From Candidatus Levybacteria bacterium RIFCSPHIGHO2_02_FULL_37_13 (lineage in GTDB: Bacteria > Patescibacteriota > Microgenomatia > Levybacterales > UBA12049), in contig MFNZ01000001.1 in NCBI GenBank assembly GCA_001782195.1, forward strand, positions 32,403 through 71,798: a stretch of 39,396 bases of DNA, read 5' to 3'. The notes below the pieces were generated by a model. That model did not search any database, was not told the DNA's origin, and saw only the letters and a program-made list of their open reading frames with translations. A program made the position numbers and the translations under genes. This document shows positions 1-7,366 of this stretch, one piece after another. Numbering within the stretch: position 1 is the stretch's first letter; each line of letters opens with the position of its first letter.

Positions 1-1
1 G

Positions 2-121
2 CCTTTTAGAGGCGCTGAAATTTCATCCTTGGCAGTTATACTTCTCTCAATCTCATTCTATCTTTTGTTAAAAACTGTTTTCGAGAAGGAATATTGCGAA
101 ATACCTTCAAAAAAAGTATGA
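2..121 (+). CDS. C-terminal end of an unidentified membrane protein (5' end outside window)
   Basis: An open frame enters from the left edge and stops at TGA 119-121. The 39 visible residues contain one hydrophobic stretch (AVILLSISFYLLL) followed by a short charged tail, so this reads as the last membrane helix and cytoplasmic end of a larger protein. The TGA overlaps the ATG at 118 in an ATGA arrangement, the usual sign of translational coupling to the next gene. The family cannot be named from so little sequence. Confidence 0.55.
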   Translation, partial: PFRGAEISSLAVILLSISFYLLLKTVFEKEYCEIPSKKV

Positions 122-720
122 AAAAAAATTATTTATTAATCTTTCTAATTGTTTTGGTAGGAATGCTTGGGTTTCTGGCTTTTGTTTGGAATGGAGAAAA
201 GCCTTTATTCCTTAGTACTAAAAATTCGGCAACAGCTGATACTAACGACCCTCTTTATGCAAAATTTCAGCAGTTAAGCACAAAGGGCAATTCATCATGT
301 TCAGGAACATTTACCGATTCAATTTCATCTATGAAAGATGGGGATCGTCTGCAAGGATCTTGCTGCAGTCCTATGAATTGGCACAGGTATAAAGAGCAGG
401 TAGAGGGTTTAAAAAAGTTCTCAAACATCAAAGAAATTCCACAAGATCCTTACGATATAGACGCAGAACTTGCTAAAAAAATGAAGAACCATTATGAGGA
501 CGCATTAACACCTGAACAGCAGAAAGCATATGATTTTGCAATGGCTAATTCAAATGAAAAAGGGCCATGTTGCTGCAAATGTTGGAGATGGTATGTTTAT
601 GGGGGACTGGCAAAGTTTTTAATTGTTGAAAAAGGTTTTACAGGAGAGCAAATTACGGAAGTGTGGAATTTATCTGACGGCTGTGGTGGAGAAGGAGACC
701 ACGTACAGCATGCATCTTAG
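118..720 (+). CDS. Membrane-anchored Cys-rich protein with CCCxCW motif, possible metal binder
   Basis: This protein has 200 residues. A signal-anchor helix (about residues 5-24) precedes an extracytoplasmic domain containing Cys61, a Cys82-Cys83 pair, a CCCKCWRW cluster (Cys151-153 and Cys155) and Cys189. The clustered cysteines and the neighbouring copper genes suggest metal or redox binding; this is inference. The motif recalls PCYCGC-type proteins, but no family is assigned. I chose ATG 118 rather than the upstream TTG at 94 because it overlaps the preceding stop as ATGA; the TTG has a purine-rich AGAAGGA only three bases in front of it. The 3' end overlaps the next gene by 11 bases. Confidence 0.7.
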   Translation: MKKNYLLIFLIVLVGMLGFLAFVWNGEKPLFLSTKNSATADTNDPLYAKFQQLSTKGNSSCSGTFTDSISSMKDGDRLQGSCCSPMNWHRYKEQVEGLKKFSNIKEIPQDPYDIDAELAKKMKNHYEDALTPEQQKAYDFAMANSNEKGPCCCKCWRWYVYGGLAKFLIVEKGFTGEQITEVWNLSDGCGGEGDHVQHAS

Positions 721-1189
721 TACAGAGGTAAAAATTATAGGCGGAATTGGACTGTTAACACTTGTTATTTTAGTTGGGGGCGTTTTCTTTTTATCAAAAA
801 GTGAAAACCTTTCTGTTCCCGAAAGTGAAATTGTAGAGCGTAATGGGTTCCATTGGCATCCAAAACTAACAATTACTATTAAAGGTCGAAAACAGGAAAT
901 TCCAGCTAATCTTGGAATAGGCGCTGTGCATCAGGAAATCCATACCCATGATCAGGATGCTAAAGATGGAGTAATCCATATGGAAATGAAAGGAGTTGTT
1001 ACGAAAGATGAAACAAAACTCAAGAATTTCTTTAGAATCTGGGGTAAAGAGTTTAGTTCTACACAGATTTTTGATGAAACCAATGGGCCTGATGGAAAAA
1101 TGAAAATGCTTGTGAATGGAAAAGCAAACACAGATTTTGAAAATTATCAAATGCGCGATGGAGACAAAATAGAAGTTCGCTATGAATAA
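710..1189 (+). CDS. Membrane-anchored His-rich protein (HWH, IHTHD and IHMEM motifs)
   Basis: A 159-residue protein starting at ATG 710, preceded by a good GAAGGAGA Shine-Dalgarno at about 691-698. An N-terminal helix (about residues 8-28) is followed by a small beta-rich domain with HWH (His48, His50), IHTHD (His78, His80, Asp81) and IHMEM (His90). The spacing of these histidines resembles a widespread uncharacterised family with a LHTHD...GVIHVE pattern. The histidines could bind a metal, and the setting beside a multicopper oxidase and a P1B ATPase points to copper, but that is inference. An earlier in-frame start would run deep into the preceding gene, so 710 is preferred. Confidence 0.7.
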   Translation: MHLSTEVKIIGGIGLLTLVILVGGVFFLSKSENLSVPESEIVERNGFHWHPKLTITIKGRKQEIPANLGIGAVHQEIHTHDQDAKDGVIHMEMKGVVTKDETKLKNFFRIWGKEFSSTQIFDETNGPDGKMKMLVNGKANTDFENYQMRDGDKIEVRYE

Positions 1190-1252
1190 GCAGATAAAAA
1201 CAGTATTTATAAAAGCATAGACGGTGGTGACTCATGGAGCAAAATTCGATAA
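1190..1252 (+). pseudogene. Remnant of a BNR/sortilin-type propeller repeat
   Basis: Directly after the stop of the previous gene and in the same frame, 20 codons read ADKNSIYKSIDGGDSWSKIR before TAA at 1250. The string IYKSIDGGDSWSKI is the classic BNR/Asp-box repeat signature found in extracellular propellers. No other blade is present, so this looks like the last blade of a deleted gene. It has no start codon of its own. The match is short but highly characteristic. Confidence 0.5.
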
Positions 1253-1261
1253 TTAGTAGGT

Positions 1262-1975
1262 ATGATTTCAAAAAGTATATTGGTTGTAATTATTTTACTT
1301 ATTCTTAGCAGTGGCGGAGTTTTTATTTGGCAAAAAACCAATTCAACTTTTGTAAATCAAAATACTGATAATAAAGAATATAGGGTGGGAGCAGACAAAG
1401 TAATCGTGTTTGATACACAGAATAAGAAAGAGATAACTACAATTGATTTATCTGCAAAAGAAGGAGATTTTCTTATTAAATTTACTCCTCATGACGTTAC
1501 AATTACAGATGGTAAAAAACAGATCTGGATTACAGCGAGCGCCTCAAATGAAGAAATACAGGCAATGAGTAAAAAGCTTGTTGAAAAGACAAAAAGAGAT
1601 CAACACGTTATGATGGCAACAGATCAGGTAATTTCTATAAATCCAACGACAGACAAAATTGCAAAAAGAGTTCCAATTGGAGTAAGTTTAGATTTGGCAG
1701 ATATTATTCTTACACCAGATGGTAAATATGCGTATGTTTCGGCAGAAACTGGCAACGCGATATATAAAATTAACACAAGTACATTTAAAGTTCAGTTAAT
1801 ACAACTGCCTTCCGAAAGTAAACCTCACCAACTTGCTCTTTCAACTGATGGTGCAGAACTTTATGCGAGAAATCAGGCAGATAGCAATATATATCTTATC
1901 TCAACAAAAACAAATGAAGTTAAAAACCAAGAAGATACTGAAGAAACAAGCAATCTCAATTGGTCAAGTCATTAA
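1262..1975 (+). CDS. Membrane-anchored YVTN/YncE-like beta-propeller protein, short
   Basis: A 237-residue protein with an N-terminal membrane anchor (residues 5-22). The rest carries YVTN-type blade signatures: KVIVFDTQNKKEITTIDL, LTPDGKYAYVSAETGNAIYKIN and LALSTDGAELYARNQADSNIYLIST. Proteins of this class usually form seven blades over 300 or more residues; only about three to four blades are visible, and the end is a polar tail, so it may be C-terminally shortened or assemble as a partial propeller. HDV and PHQLALS histidines resemble those in propellers near copper or nitrogen-oxide genes. The function is unknown; binding or scaffolding outside the membrane is the cautious guess. Confidence 0.65.
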   Translation: MISKSILVVIILLILSSGGVFIWQKTNSTFVNQNTDNKEYRVGADKVIVFDTQNKKEITTIDLSAKEGDFLIKFTPHDVTITDGKKQIWITASASNEEIQAMSKKLVEKTKRDQHVMMATDQVISINPTTDKIAKRVPIGVSLDLADIILTPDGKYAYVSAETGNAIYKINTSTFKVQLIQLPSESKPHQLALSTDGAELYARNQADSNIYLISTKTNEVKNQEDTEETSNLNWSSH

Positions 1976-1987
1976 AAAAGTAAAATT

Positions 1988-2971
1988 ATGAATAGAAAGC
2001 TATTAATTTTATCTATAATATTATTATTAGGCATAGGGTCATTTATTCTATGGCAAAAAAATAACTCCTCTATTCCTACTCAGCAATTAGATAAACCACA
2101 AAATACTAATCCTGAAGGTGATCAGTTATTAGAAAATAGCAGTAATAATAATCAATCATTTATTGAAGACTTGCGCAAAAGAGAGTATAAAGGAGGAGAA
2201 ATTACGATCGAAGAAACTATTTCTGAAAATACAGAATATGTAAGTTACATTTTCTCTTATCCTTCTGATGATCTGACAATCTATGGAAGAATGAATGTCC
2301 CAAAAGGAAACGGACCGTTTTCTGTTATTGTTCTTAATCATGGTTATTTTAATCAGTCATCTTTTCAAAGCGGAGATGGTACGCAAACAATGGCAGATAT
2401 TTTGGCAAGGCGGGGTTATCTTACTCTGGCCTCCGACTATCGGGGGTTTGGAAAATCGGAAAACGACGCTCAAGGGTCACGGGGACATAATCCTAATTAC
2501 ACAATAGACATACTAAATTTAATTGCCTCGATAAAAAACTTACCAGAAGCTGATACGAATCGTATAGGTATGTGGGGACACTCTATGGGAGGAGAAGTGT
2601 TGCTTCGGACTGCGGAAGCAACAGACAAAGTAAAAGTGATTGTTTTATGGGCGCCGACAAGTGGAAGATCTTCAGATAATGCCAGGTTTTATGGCGGTAG
2701 ACGACCGCAGCCAACCGGTAATCCCGATGATGGCGGTACTTCCCCTATAGATTATTTAAGGTATATCTCGTCTCCTATAAGCTTGCATCAAGGGCTTTCA
2801 GATACGGAAGTTAAGCCTGAATGGTCAAAGGAGTTAAATGACGCTTTGAAGAAGGAAGGTAAACAAGTTGAGTATTTTGAATACGAAGGACAGGATCACA
2901 ATTTTAAAAATTTAGGTTGGGATTTGATTTCTGAAAGAACGGTTGCATTTTATGATAAGTATTTAAAGTAG
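1988..2971 (+). CDS. Membrane-anchored alpha/beta hydrolase (S9/dienelactone-hydrolase type)
   Basis: This is a 327-residue serine hydrolase held in the membrane by an N-terminal helix (residues 4-22). The fold is complete: the oxyanion-hole strand VIVLNHGY (His118-Gly119), nucleophile elbow GHSMGG with Ser199, acid Asp272 in GLSDTEV, and His304 in GQDHNF. The order and spacing match prolyl-oligopeptidase-like esterases and peptidases, acting on the outer face of the membrane; the substrate is unknown. It lies 12 bases after the propeller gene and before the multicopper oxidase. The Shine-Dalgarno is weak. The catalytic triad makes the family certain and the substrate uncertain. Confidence 0.85.
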   Translation: MNRKLLILSIILLLGIGSFILWQKNNSSIPTQQLDKPQNTNPEGDQLLENSSNNNQSFIEDLRKREYKGGEITIEETISENTEYVSYIFSYPSDDLTIYGRMNVPKGNGPFSVIVLNHGYFNQSSFQSGDGTQTMADILARRGYLTLASDYRGFGKSENDAQGSRGHNPNYTIDILNLIASIKNLPEADTNRIGMWGHSMGGEVLLRTAEATDKVKVIVLWAPTSGRSSDNARFYGGRRPQPTGNPDDGGTSPIDYLRYISSPISLHQGLSDTEVKPEWSKELNDALKKEGKQVEYFEYEGQDHNFKNLGWDLISERTVAFYDKYLK

Positions 2972-2983
2972 CACTAACAATAG

Positions 2984-2992
2984 TGATATAAT
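2984..2992 (+). promoter_or_regulatory. Extended -10 promoter for the multicopper oxidase gene
   Basis: TGATATAAT matches an extended -10 (TGn plus a perfect TATAAT at 2987-2992). There is no convincing -35. The expected transcript start lies about 5 bases before the ATG at 3005, so the mRNA would be nearly leaderless, and no Shine-Dalgarno is present. Confidence 0.5.
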
Positions 2993-3004
2993 ATCTGTAC
3001 AACC

Positions 3005-4579
3005 ATGAACAATATACAAAGAATTATTATTGTTGGAATTATCCTGGTAGGAGTAGGTATTTATTTATACTCAAACAGCAGAGTGCTGGATCAAAAAGGC
3101 GGATTTTCTACTACGACGGAAAATTATCCTCTTGCAAAAGAGACTGAGACTATCGAACTTGAAAATGGTGATAGTTATAATTTAACTGCAAGTATTGTAA
3201 GGAAAACGATAAATAGTCAGGAAGTAAAAATGCTTGCGTATAATGGTTCAATTCCTGGCCCCTTGATAAAAGTTCCTCAAGGTGCAGAAATCACACTAAA
3301 TTTTAAAAATGATATTGATGTTGATAGCACAATCCACTCACATGGAATAAGAGTTGAAAATAAATTCGATGGTGTTCCGGATGTTACTCAAAAAGCAGCG
3401 AAACAGGGGGAGAGTTTTACTTACAAATTAAAATTTCCAGATGTTGGAATTTTTTGGTATCACCCGCATGTTCGTGAGGATTACGCTCAAGAGCTTGGAT
3501 TATATGGAAACTTTCTGGTTACGCCTCCACAAAAAGATTACTGGGCAGAAGTTGATAGAGAGGAAGTGCTCTTTCTGGATGATATTCTTATTGAGAATGG
3601 AAAAATCGCGCCATTTAGCAAATCGATAGTAGACCATGCCCTAATGGGAAGATTTGGCAATGTAATGCTTATTAATGGAAGCGATAATTATAAATTAAAT
3701 ATAAAACAGGGGGAAAGAGTTCGCTTCTACATAACAAATGCCGCAAATACCCGGGTATTTAATTTTTCGATTCCAAATATCCGTATGAAATTGGTTGGGG
3801 GAGATAACGGAAAGTATGAGCGTGAAGAATGGGTTGATTCGGTAGTAATAGGACCGTCAGAACGCGCAGTGGTTGAGATTTGGTCTGAGGAGAACGGAGA
3901 GTATCAAATTGTCCACAAGACTCCTGATAAGACTTATGATATAGGAATGATCGCGGTTGAGGAGTACCCGGTTACTGTTTCATACTTTTTAATCGCCCGA
4001 ACGAATCAAGATTTAATCGATTCGCTAAATCCACTTCGTGCGCTTTTTTCCAAAAATCCTGATAAAACTCTTAACTTAACTATTGATATGATGGGTGGCA
4101 TGATGGGAAATCAACAGGGTGGTCATATGATGCCGGACGGATCAATGATGGGAGGAAACATGATGATGGGGGATTCAAATGAAAAGATAGAATGGGAGGA
4201 TGATATGTCTATGATGAATACGATGTTTACCAACAAAACATTGAAGTGGAAGCTGGTTGATGATGCAACGCAAAAAGAAAATATGGGCATTGATTGGCAA
4301 TTTAAAAAAGGCGATAAGGTAAAAATCAAAATCTTTAACGATCCGGATTCGGATCATCCAATGCAGCACCCAATTCATATTCATGGACAGAGATTCTTGG
4401 TTGTAAGCACAAATGGAATCCAAAACCAAAACCTAGTCTGGAAAGATACGGTTTTGGTTCAAAATGGCGATACTGTTGAATTATTGGTTGAGATGGACAA
4501 TCCAGGAGATTGGTTAATCCATTGTCATATTCCGGAACATATGGAAAGTGGTATGATGAGTAAGTTCGAAGTTTTGTAG
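3005..4579 (+). CDS. Multicopper oxidase, laccase/CueO-like, membrane-anchored
   Basis: A 524-residue three-cupredoxin oxidase with an N-terminal membrane anchor (residues 6-23). All four copper motifs are intact: HSHG (His111, His113), WYHPH (His153, His155), HPIHIHG (His455, His458, His460) and HCHIPEHMESGM (His506, Cys507, His508, His512, axial Met517). This gives a type 1 site and a trinuclear cluster able to couple substrate oxidation to reduction of oxygen to water. A Met/Gly-rich loop at about residues 362-390 resembles the methionine segment of CueO, a cuprous oxidase. The role is probably oxidation of Cu(I) outside the membrane, supported by the metal genes around it; a phenol-oxidising laccase remains possible. 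Confidence 0.93.
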   Translation: MNNIQRIIIVGIILVGVGIYLYSNSRVLDQKGGFSTTTENYPLAKETETIELENGDSYNLTASIVRKTINSQEVKMLAYNGSIPGPLIKVPQGAEITLNFKNDIDVDSTIHSHGIRVENKFDGVPDVTQKAAKQGESFTYKLKFPDVGIFWYHPHVREDYAQELGLYGNFLVTPPQKDYWAEVDREEVLFLDDILIENGKIAPFSKSIVDHALMGRFGNVMLINGSDNYKLNIKQGERVRFYITNAANTRVFNFSIPNIRMKLVGGDNGKYEREEWVDSVVIGPSERAVVEIWSEENGEYQIVHKTPDKTYDIGMIAVEEYPVTVSYFLIARTNQDLIDSLNPLRALFSKNPDKTLNLTIDMMGGMMGNQQGGHMMPDGSMMGGNMMMGDSNEKIEWEDDMSMMNTMFTNKTLKWKLVDDATQKENMGIDWQFKKGDKVKIKIFNDPDSDHPMQHPIHIHGQRFLVVSTNGIQNQNLVWKDTVLVQNGDTVELLVEMDNPGDWLIHCHIPEHMESGMMSKFEVL

Positions 4580-4603
4580 ATGATGGAGAGGAGGTGAGAA
4601 GAT

Positions 4604-4870
4604 ATGCATAACCCGGTACGTCTTGCAAATGCAGCTACGATTGTAGCAGTTGTCGGATCGTTTATTTGTTGGGTTTTGGTAACTGTTGCGCCCGATTTCT
4701 CGTTTTCGATCGCAAACTCTTGGTTCCATATGATCAATTTAGACGCGATGCGCGCATCCCAAGCGGTTGATTTTGGAACAGCCATTGTCGGCGCTTTTTC
4801 TTTAGGGATAGTTACATGGCTCGCGTTTTACGCATTCGCCAAAATTTACAACAATTTAGCTAAAAAATAA
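4604..4870 (+). CDS. Small two-helix membrane protein, DUF5676-like
   Basis: An 88-residue protein with two hydrophobic helices (about residues 8-30 and 58-80) separated by a polar loop containing WFHMINLD. Length, helix layout and the closing FAKIYNNL segment resemble the DUF5676 family, small membrane proteins repeatedly found next to copper ATPases and heavy-metal-binding domains. The family assignment is from pattern memory, not a search. It starts 24 bases after the multicopper oxidase behind a very strong GGAGAGGAGGTGAG ribosome site. The function is unknown; a metal-transport accessory role is inferred only from context. Confidence 0.7.
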   Translation: MHNPVRLANAATIVAVVGSFICWVLVTVAPDFSFSIANSWFHMINLDAMRASQAVDFGTAIVGAFSLGIVTWLAFYAFAKIYNNLAKK

Positions 4871-4927
4871 ATTCTGTTAGTGTTCAGAGAAAACCGTAAA
4901 AACTTGAGAAAGGAAAGGTGGGTTTTT

Positions 4928-5062
4928 GTGGAAAAGAAAGAACTATCGACAAATAATATCTATACTTGTCCAATGCACCCGGAAGTTCAATCCGACAAAC
5001 CGGGCAAATGCCCGAAATGTGGGATGTTTTTGGTTGAAAAGAAAGAGGATCAAAAAACATGA
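4928..5062 (+). CDS. Stand-alone heavy-metal-binding domain protein (HMBD, 44 residues)
   Basis: Residues 9-35 form a complete heavy-metal-binding domain: YTCPMHPEVQSDKPGKCPKC followed by GMFLV, with CxMH and CPxCGM ligand sets. The same domain is fused to the N terminus of the P1B ATPase at 8893, so this may be a free metal chaperone or a scavenger for it; this is inference. I take the GTG at 4928 as the start because AAAGGTGG lies about six bases upstream, whereas the ATG at 4880 has no ribosome site and would add an unconserved basic leader. The stop overlaps the next ATG as ATGA, indicating coupled translation. Confidence 0.8.
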   Translation: MEKKELSTNNIYTCPMHPEVQSDKPGKCPKCGMFLVEKKEDQKT

Positions 5063-5769
5063 ATTCACCGCACGAACCGCAATTTGCATGGTTTTTATGG
5101 AGTATGTTTCTTATTGTTATTTGGGGAGTAATCTACGCCTTCCTAAAAAACAAAGAAAGCAGGAAGGAGATGCTGGTTGTAAGTTTGTGGACATCTCTTT
5201 TGGGACTCTCGGAGCCGCTCTTTGTTCCGGCATATTGGAATCCGCCTTCGCTTTTTGATTTGGCGCACAAGACAGGTTTTGATATTGAAAGCTTAATCTT
5301 CTCATTCGGCGTCGGCGGTATAGCTGTTGTGATTTACGAGAGAATATTTCCTACCAAACATGAACAAATAACAAAGCACGAACAGCATCTTCCGAAACAC
5401 AGATATCATCTTCTTGCTCTTTTGTCCGCCCCCATTGTTTTCTTCTCCCTATGGGTTACTACCGAGCTTAACCCCATATATTCGGCAGTTATAGCAATGA
5501 TTATTGGAGGCTTTTTTTCCTGGTATTGCCGTCCTGATCTGAAAAAGAAGATGATAGTTAGTGCCTTTATATTTACCGCAATCTATTTTATATATTTTAT
5601 TGTACTTATTATACTTTATCCCGGCTATGTGGAACGAGTTTGGAATCTAAATGCAATTTCCGGTGTTCTGATCTTTGGTATTCCGTTTGAGGAGTTAATG
5701 TTTGCGTTCAGCTTCGGATTTTTATGGTCTAGTATCTATGAACATATTAAGTGGAAGAGATTAGCTTAA
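5059..5769 (+). CDS. Lycopene-cyclase-domain integral membrane protein
   Basis: This 236-residue protein has about six to seven membrane helices and two internal halves. Each half ends in a related acidic motif: YWNPPSLFDL...GFDIES (Asp75, Glu77) and VWNLN...GIPFEELMFAF (Pro209, Glu211, Glu212). The W-N-x-x-x-G-x-PxEE pattern is that of the CrtYcd/heterodimeric lycopene cyclase domain. No other carotenoid gene is visible nearby, so the protein may act on another isoprenoid or have a different role. It overlaps the heavy-metal-binding gene by 4 bases and runs into the SRPBCC gene after 7 bases, so it belongs to the island operon. Confidence 0.7.
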   Translation: MNSPHEPQFAWFLWSMFLIVIWGVIYAFLKNKESRKEMLVVSLWTSLLGLSEPLFVPAYWNPPSLFDLAHKTGFDIESLIFSFGVGGIAVVIYERIFPTKHEQITKHEQHLPKHRYHLLALLSAPIVFFSLWVTTELNPIYSAVIAMIIGGFFSWYCRPDLKKKMIVSAFIFTAIYFIYFIVLIILYPGYVERVWNLNAISGVLIFGIPFEELMFAFSFGFLWSSIYEHIKWKRLA

Positions 5770-5776
5770 ATAAAAT

Positions 5777-6280
5777 ATGAATACAAAAGAAAAATACAGT
5801 AGACACTATGAAGAAAACATACTTATACCTGCTAGTCCTGAGGAAGTATTTATTTATGCGGATGACCATACTAATTTTTCTTCTCATATGAATAAATCTT
5901 CCTGGATGATGGGTGGTGGAAAGATGACTACACATCCAGATGATAGAAATTTCCAAAAAGTAGGATCACACCTTCGAATGAGCGGAACAGTTTTTGGGAT
6001 TAAGTTGTTTCTTGATGAAGTTATCACTCATCATCAGCCACCTTACCGTAAAGAATGGCAGACGGTGGGAGATTTAGATATTATTGTTATCGGTCATTAC
6101 AAATTAGGCTTTGAGATAAAGCCAGAAAATAGCAATTCCAAATTAAAAGTATATATTGATTATAATCTACCAAACTCTTTTAAAACTCGTTTGTTAGGAA
6201 TTCTTTTTGGAAGATTCTACGCAAAATGGTGCGTTAATCAGATGATAAGCGGAGTAGGAAAACATTTCAAATCTGAATGA
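5777..6280 (+). CDS. SRPBCC-fold (START/polyketide-cyclase-like) protein
   Basis: A 167-residue soluble protein. The opening ENILIPASPEEVFIYADDHT is the typical first strand and helix of the SRPBCC ligand-binding fold, followed by alternating strands and a long C-terminal helix (about residues 138-165). This fold builds a hydrophobic pocket for lipids or aromatic molecules; the ligand cannot be read. Placement 7 bases after the lycopene-cyclase-domain gene might mean an isoprenoid-like ligand, but this is speculation. There is no Shine-Dalgarno; translation probably follows from the upstream gene. Confidence 0.65.
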   Translation: MNTKEKYSRHYEENILIPASPEEVFIYADDHTNFSSHMNKSSWMMGGGKMTTHPDDRNFQKVGSHLRMSGTVFGIKLFLDEVITHHQPPYRKEWQTVGDLDIIVIGHYKLGFEIKPENSNSKLKVYIDYNLPNSFKTRLLGILFGRFYAKWCVNQMISGVGKHFKSE

Positions 6281-6313
6281 ATATGTTTCATGGAAAAATT
6301 ATAGTCGAATAAA

Positions 6314-6967
6314 ATGGAAGACAATATCGAACAACTTAAGAATAGCCTAAAAGTAATCAGGAAAGTATTCGCAGGATTTGAGGATTATCGCATAATCGGC
6401 TCAACGCTTGTTGCTGCTATTAATAATAGGGCACATCGTAAATTGCATGATATAGATCTTTTGATAGATGAAAAAATTTATGACGAAGTTTCCAAAAGAT
6501 TTAAAGAGCAGGGATTTAAAAAAATAACCAAGCGTGCGCCTGGTTTTGAATGGGATGAATATCAAAAGGATAATTATCTTACTTTTGGAGTTTTATTACG
6601 AGGTAAATTTACCAAAGATTATTTTGAATATAAACCTAACAATTACATATCTCTATCAATTAAAAGTGAATATCTCAAGCCAACAAAATATGAATTGTAT
6701 GGAGAAAGCCTACGAGGGATTCCTGTCAGCTCTGTCTATGAAGGTATCAAAATCTCAAGTCTTAATACAAAAAGAAAAACAGATAAAGATGTTGTTCTTA
6801 ACAAAATTGGCAATACAATTCCAAGTGGTCTTTCTTTAAATCAAGCATTTTACGTAAAGCTTTTCGGAATTCGCATTCCTTATCTATATACAGCGTTTTC
6901 AGAAATATATAATTTAATTGGTGGTGCTCGATTAGCAATCGGAAAATCGTATGATCCTTGGCATTAA
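6314..6967 (+). CDS. Nucleotidyltransferase-fold protein
   Basis: The N-terminal 55 residues carry the nucleotidyltransferase core: IIGS (Gly29-Ser30) followed by the catalytic-type D-I-D pair (Asp46, Asp48) in HDIDLLID. This resembles the minimal and aminoglycoside-adenylyltransferase-like group. The C-terminal half has a KISSLNTKRKTDKD segment as in proteins that place the target group, then a hydrophobic end. The total length is 217 residues. Substrate and biological role are unknown. It follows the SRPBCC gene after 33 bases with no clear ribosome site. Confidence 0.6.
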   Translation: MEDNIEQLKNSLKVIRKVFAGFEDYRIIGSTLVAAINNRAHRKLHDIDLLIDEKIYDEVSKRFKEQGFKKITKRAPGFEWDEYQKDNYLTFGVLLRGKFTKDYFEYKPNNYISLSIKSEYLKPTKYELYGESLRGIPVSSVYEGIKISSLNTKRKTDKDVVLNKIGNTIPSGLSLNQAFYVKLFGIRIPYLYTAFSEIYNLIGGARLAIGKSYDPWH

Positions 6968-7012
6968 AAAGAACAATCAACAAGACAGAAGTTAAAAAAA
7001 CATTTCATTAAT

Positions 7013-7366
7013 ATGATAAATGTCGAGATTATTCCAATTGCTATGCTTCTTGTACAAATACTTCATTCTGTTGAAGAATTATCAACAGGCTTTCATAAAA
7101 AGTGGTACTTTACTAAGCTTTCTTTTAAAACTTTCTTAATCTTTGAGATAATTCACAACCTCTTTTGGTCATTAGTAGTTTTTATTAAAGACTTTCCTTA
7201 CAGAAGTGAGCTGCTACTTTTTTTTATAGCATTAATGTTTGCAAATGGAGTTCAGCATATTGTTTGGTTTGGATTCAAGAAGAAATATGTACCAGGTCTC
7301 ATAACCGCACCAATTCATATTGTGCTATTTTTTATATTTTATTTTCAATTTCTTAGATTCATATGA
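7013..7366 (+). CDS. HXXEE-domain membrane protein
   Basis: A 117-residue protein with about four hydrophobic helices. It contains the family signature HSVEE (His18, Glu21, Glu22), then NGVQH (Asn79, His83) and YVPGLITA (Tyr93, Pro95, Gly96), which together define HXXEE proteins. These polar residues sit within or beside the helices and could form a metal or catalytic site; the family has no known activity. The stop codon overlaps the AMP phosphorylase start as ATGA, so both are made from one mRNA. Confidence 0.8.
   Translation: MINVEIIPIAMLLVQILHSVEELSTGFHKKWYFTKLSFKTFLIFEIIHNLFWSLVVFIKDFPYRSELLLFFIALMFANGVQHIVWFGFKKKYVPGLITAPIHIVLFFIFYFQFLRFI

Noticed and set aside
94-96. TTG at 94 as start of the Cys-rich protein
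   Set aside because: ATG 118 gives an ATGA overlap with the upstream stop and starts directly at the signal anchor; the TTG would add eight residues and sits only three bases from the purine-rich site.
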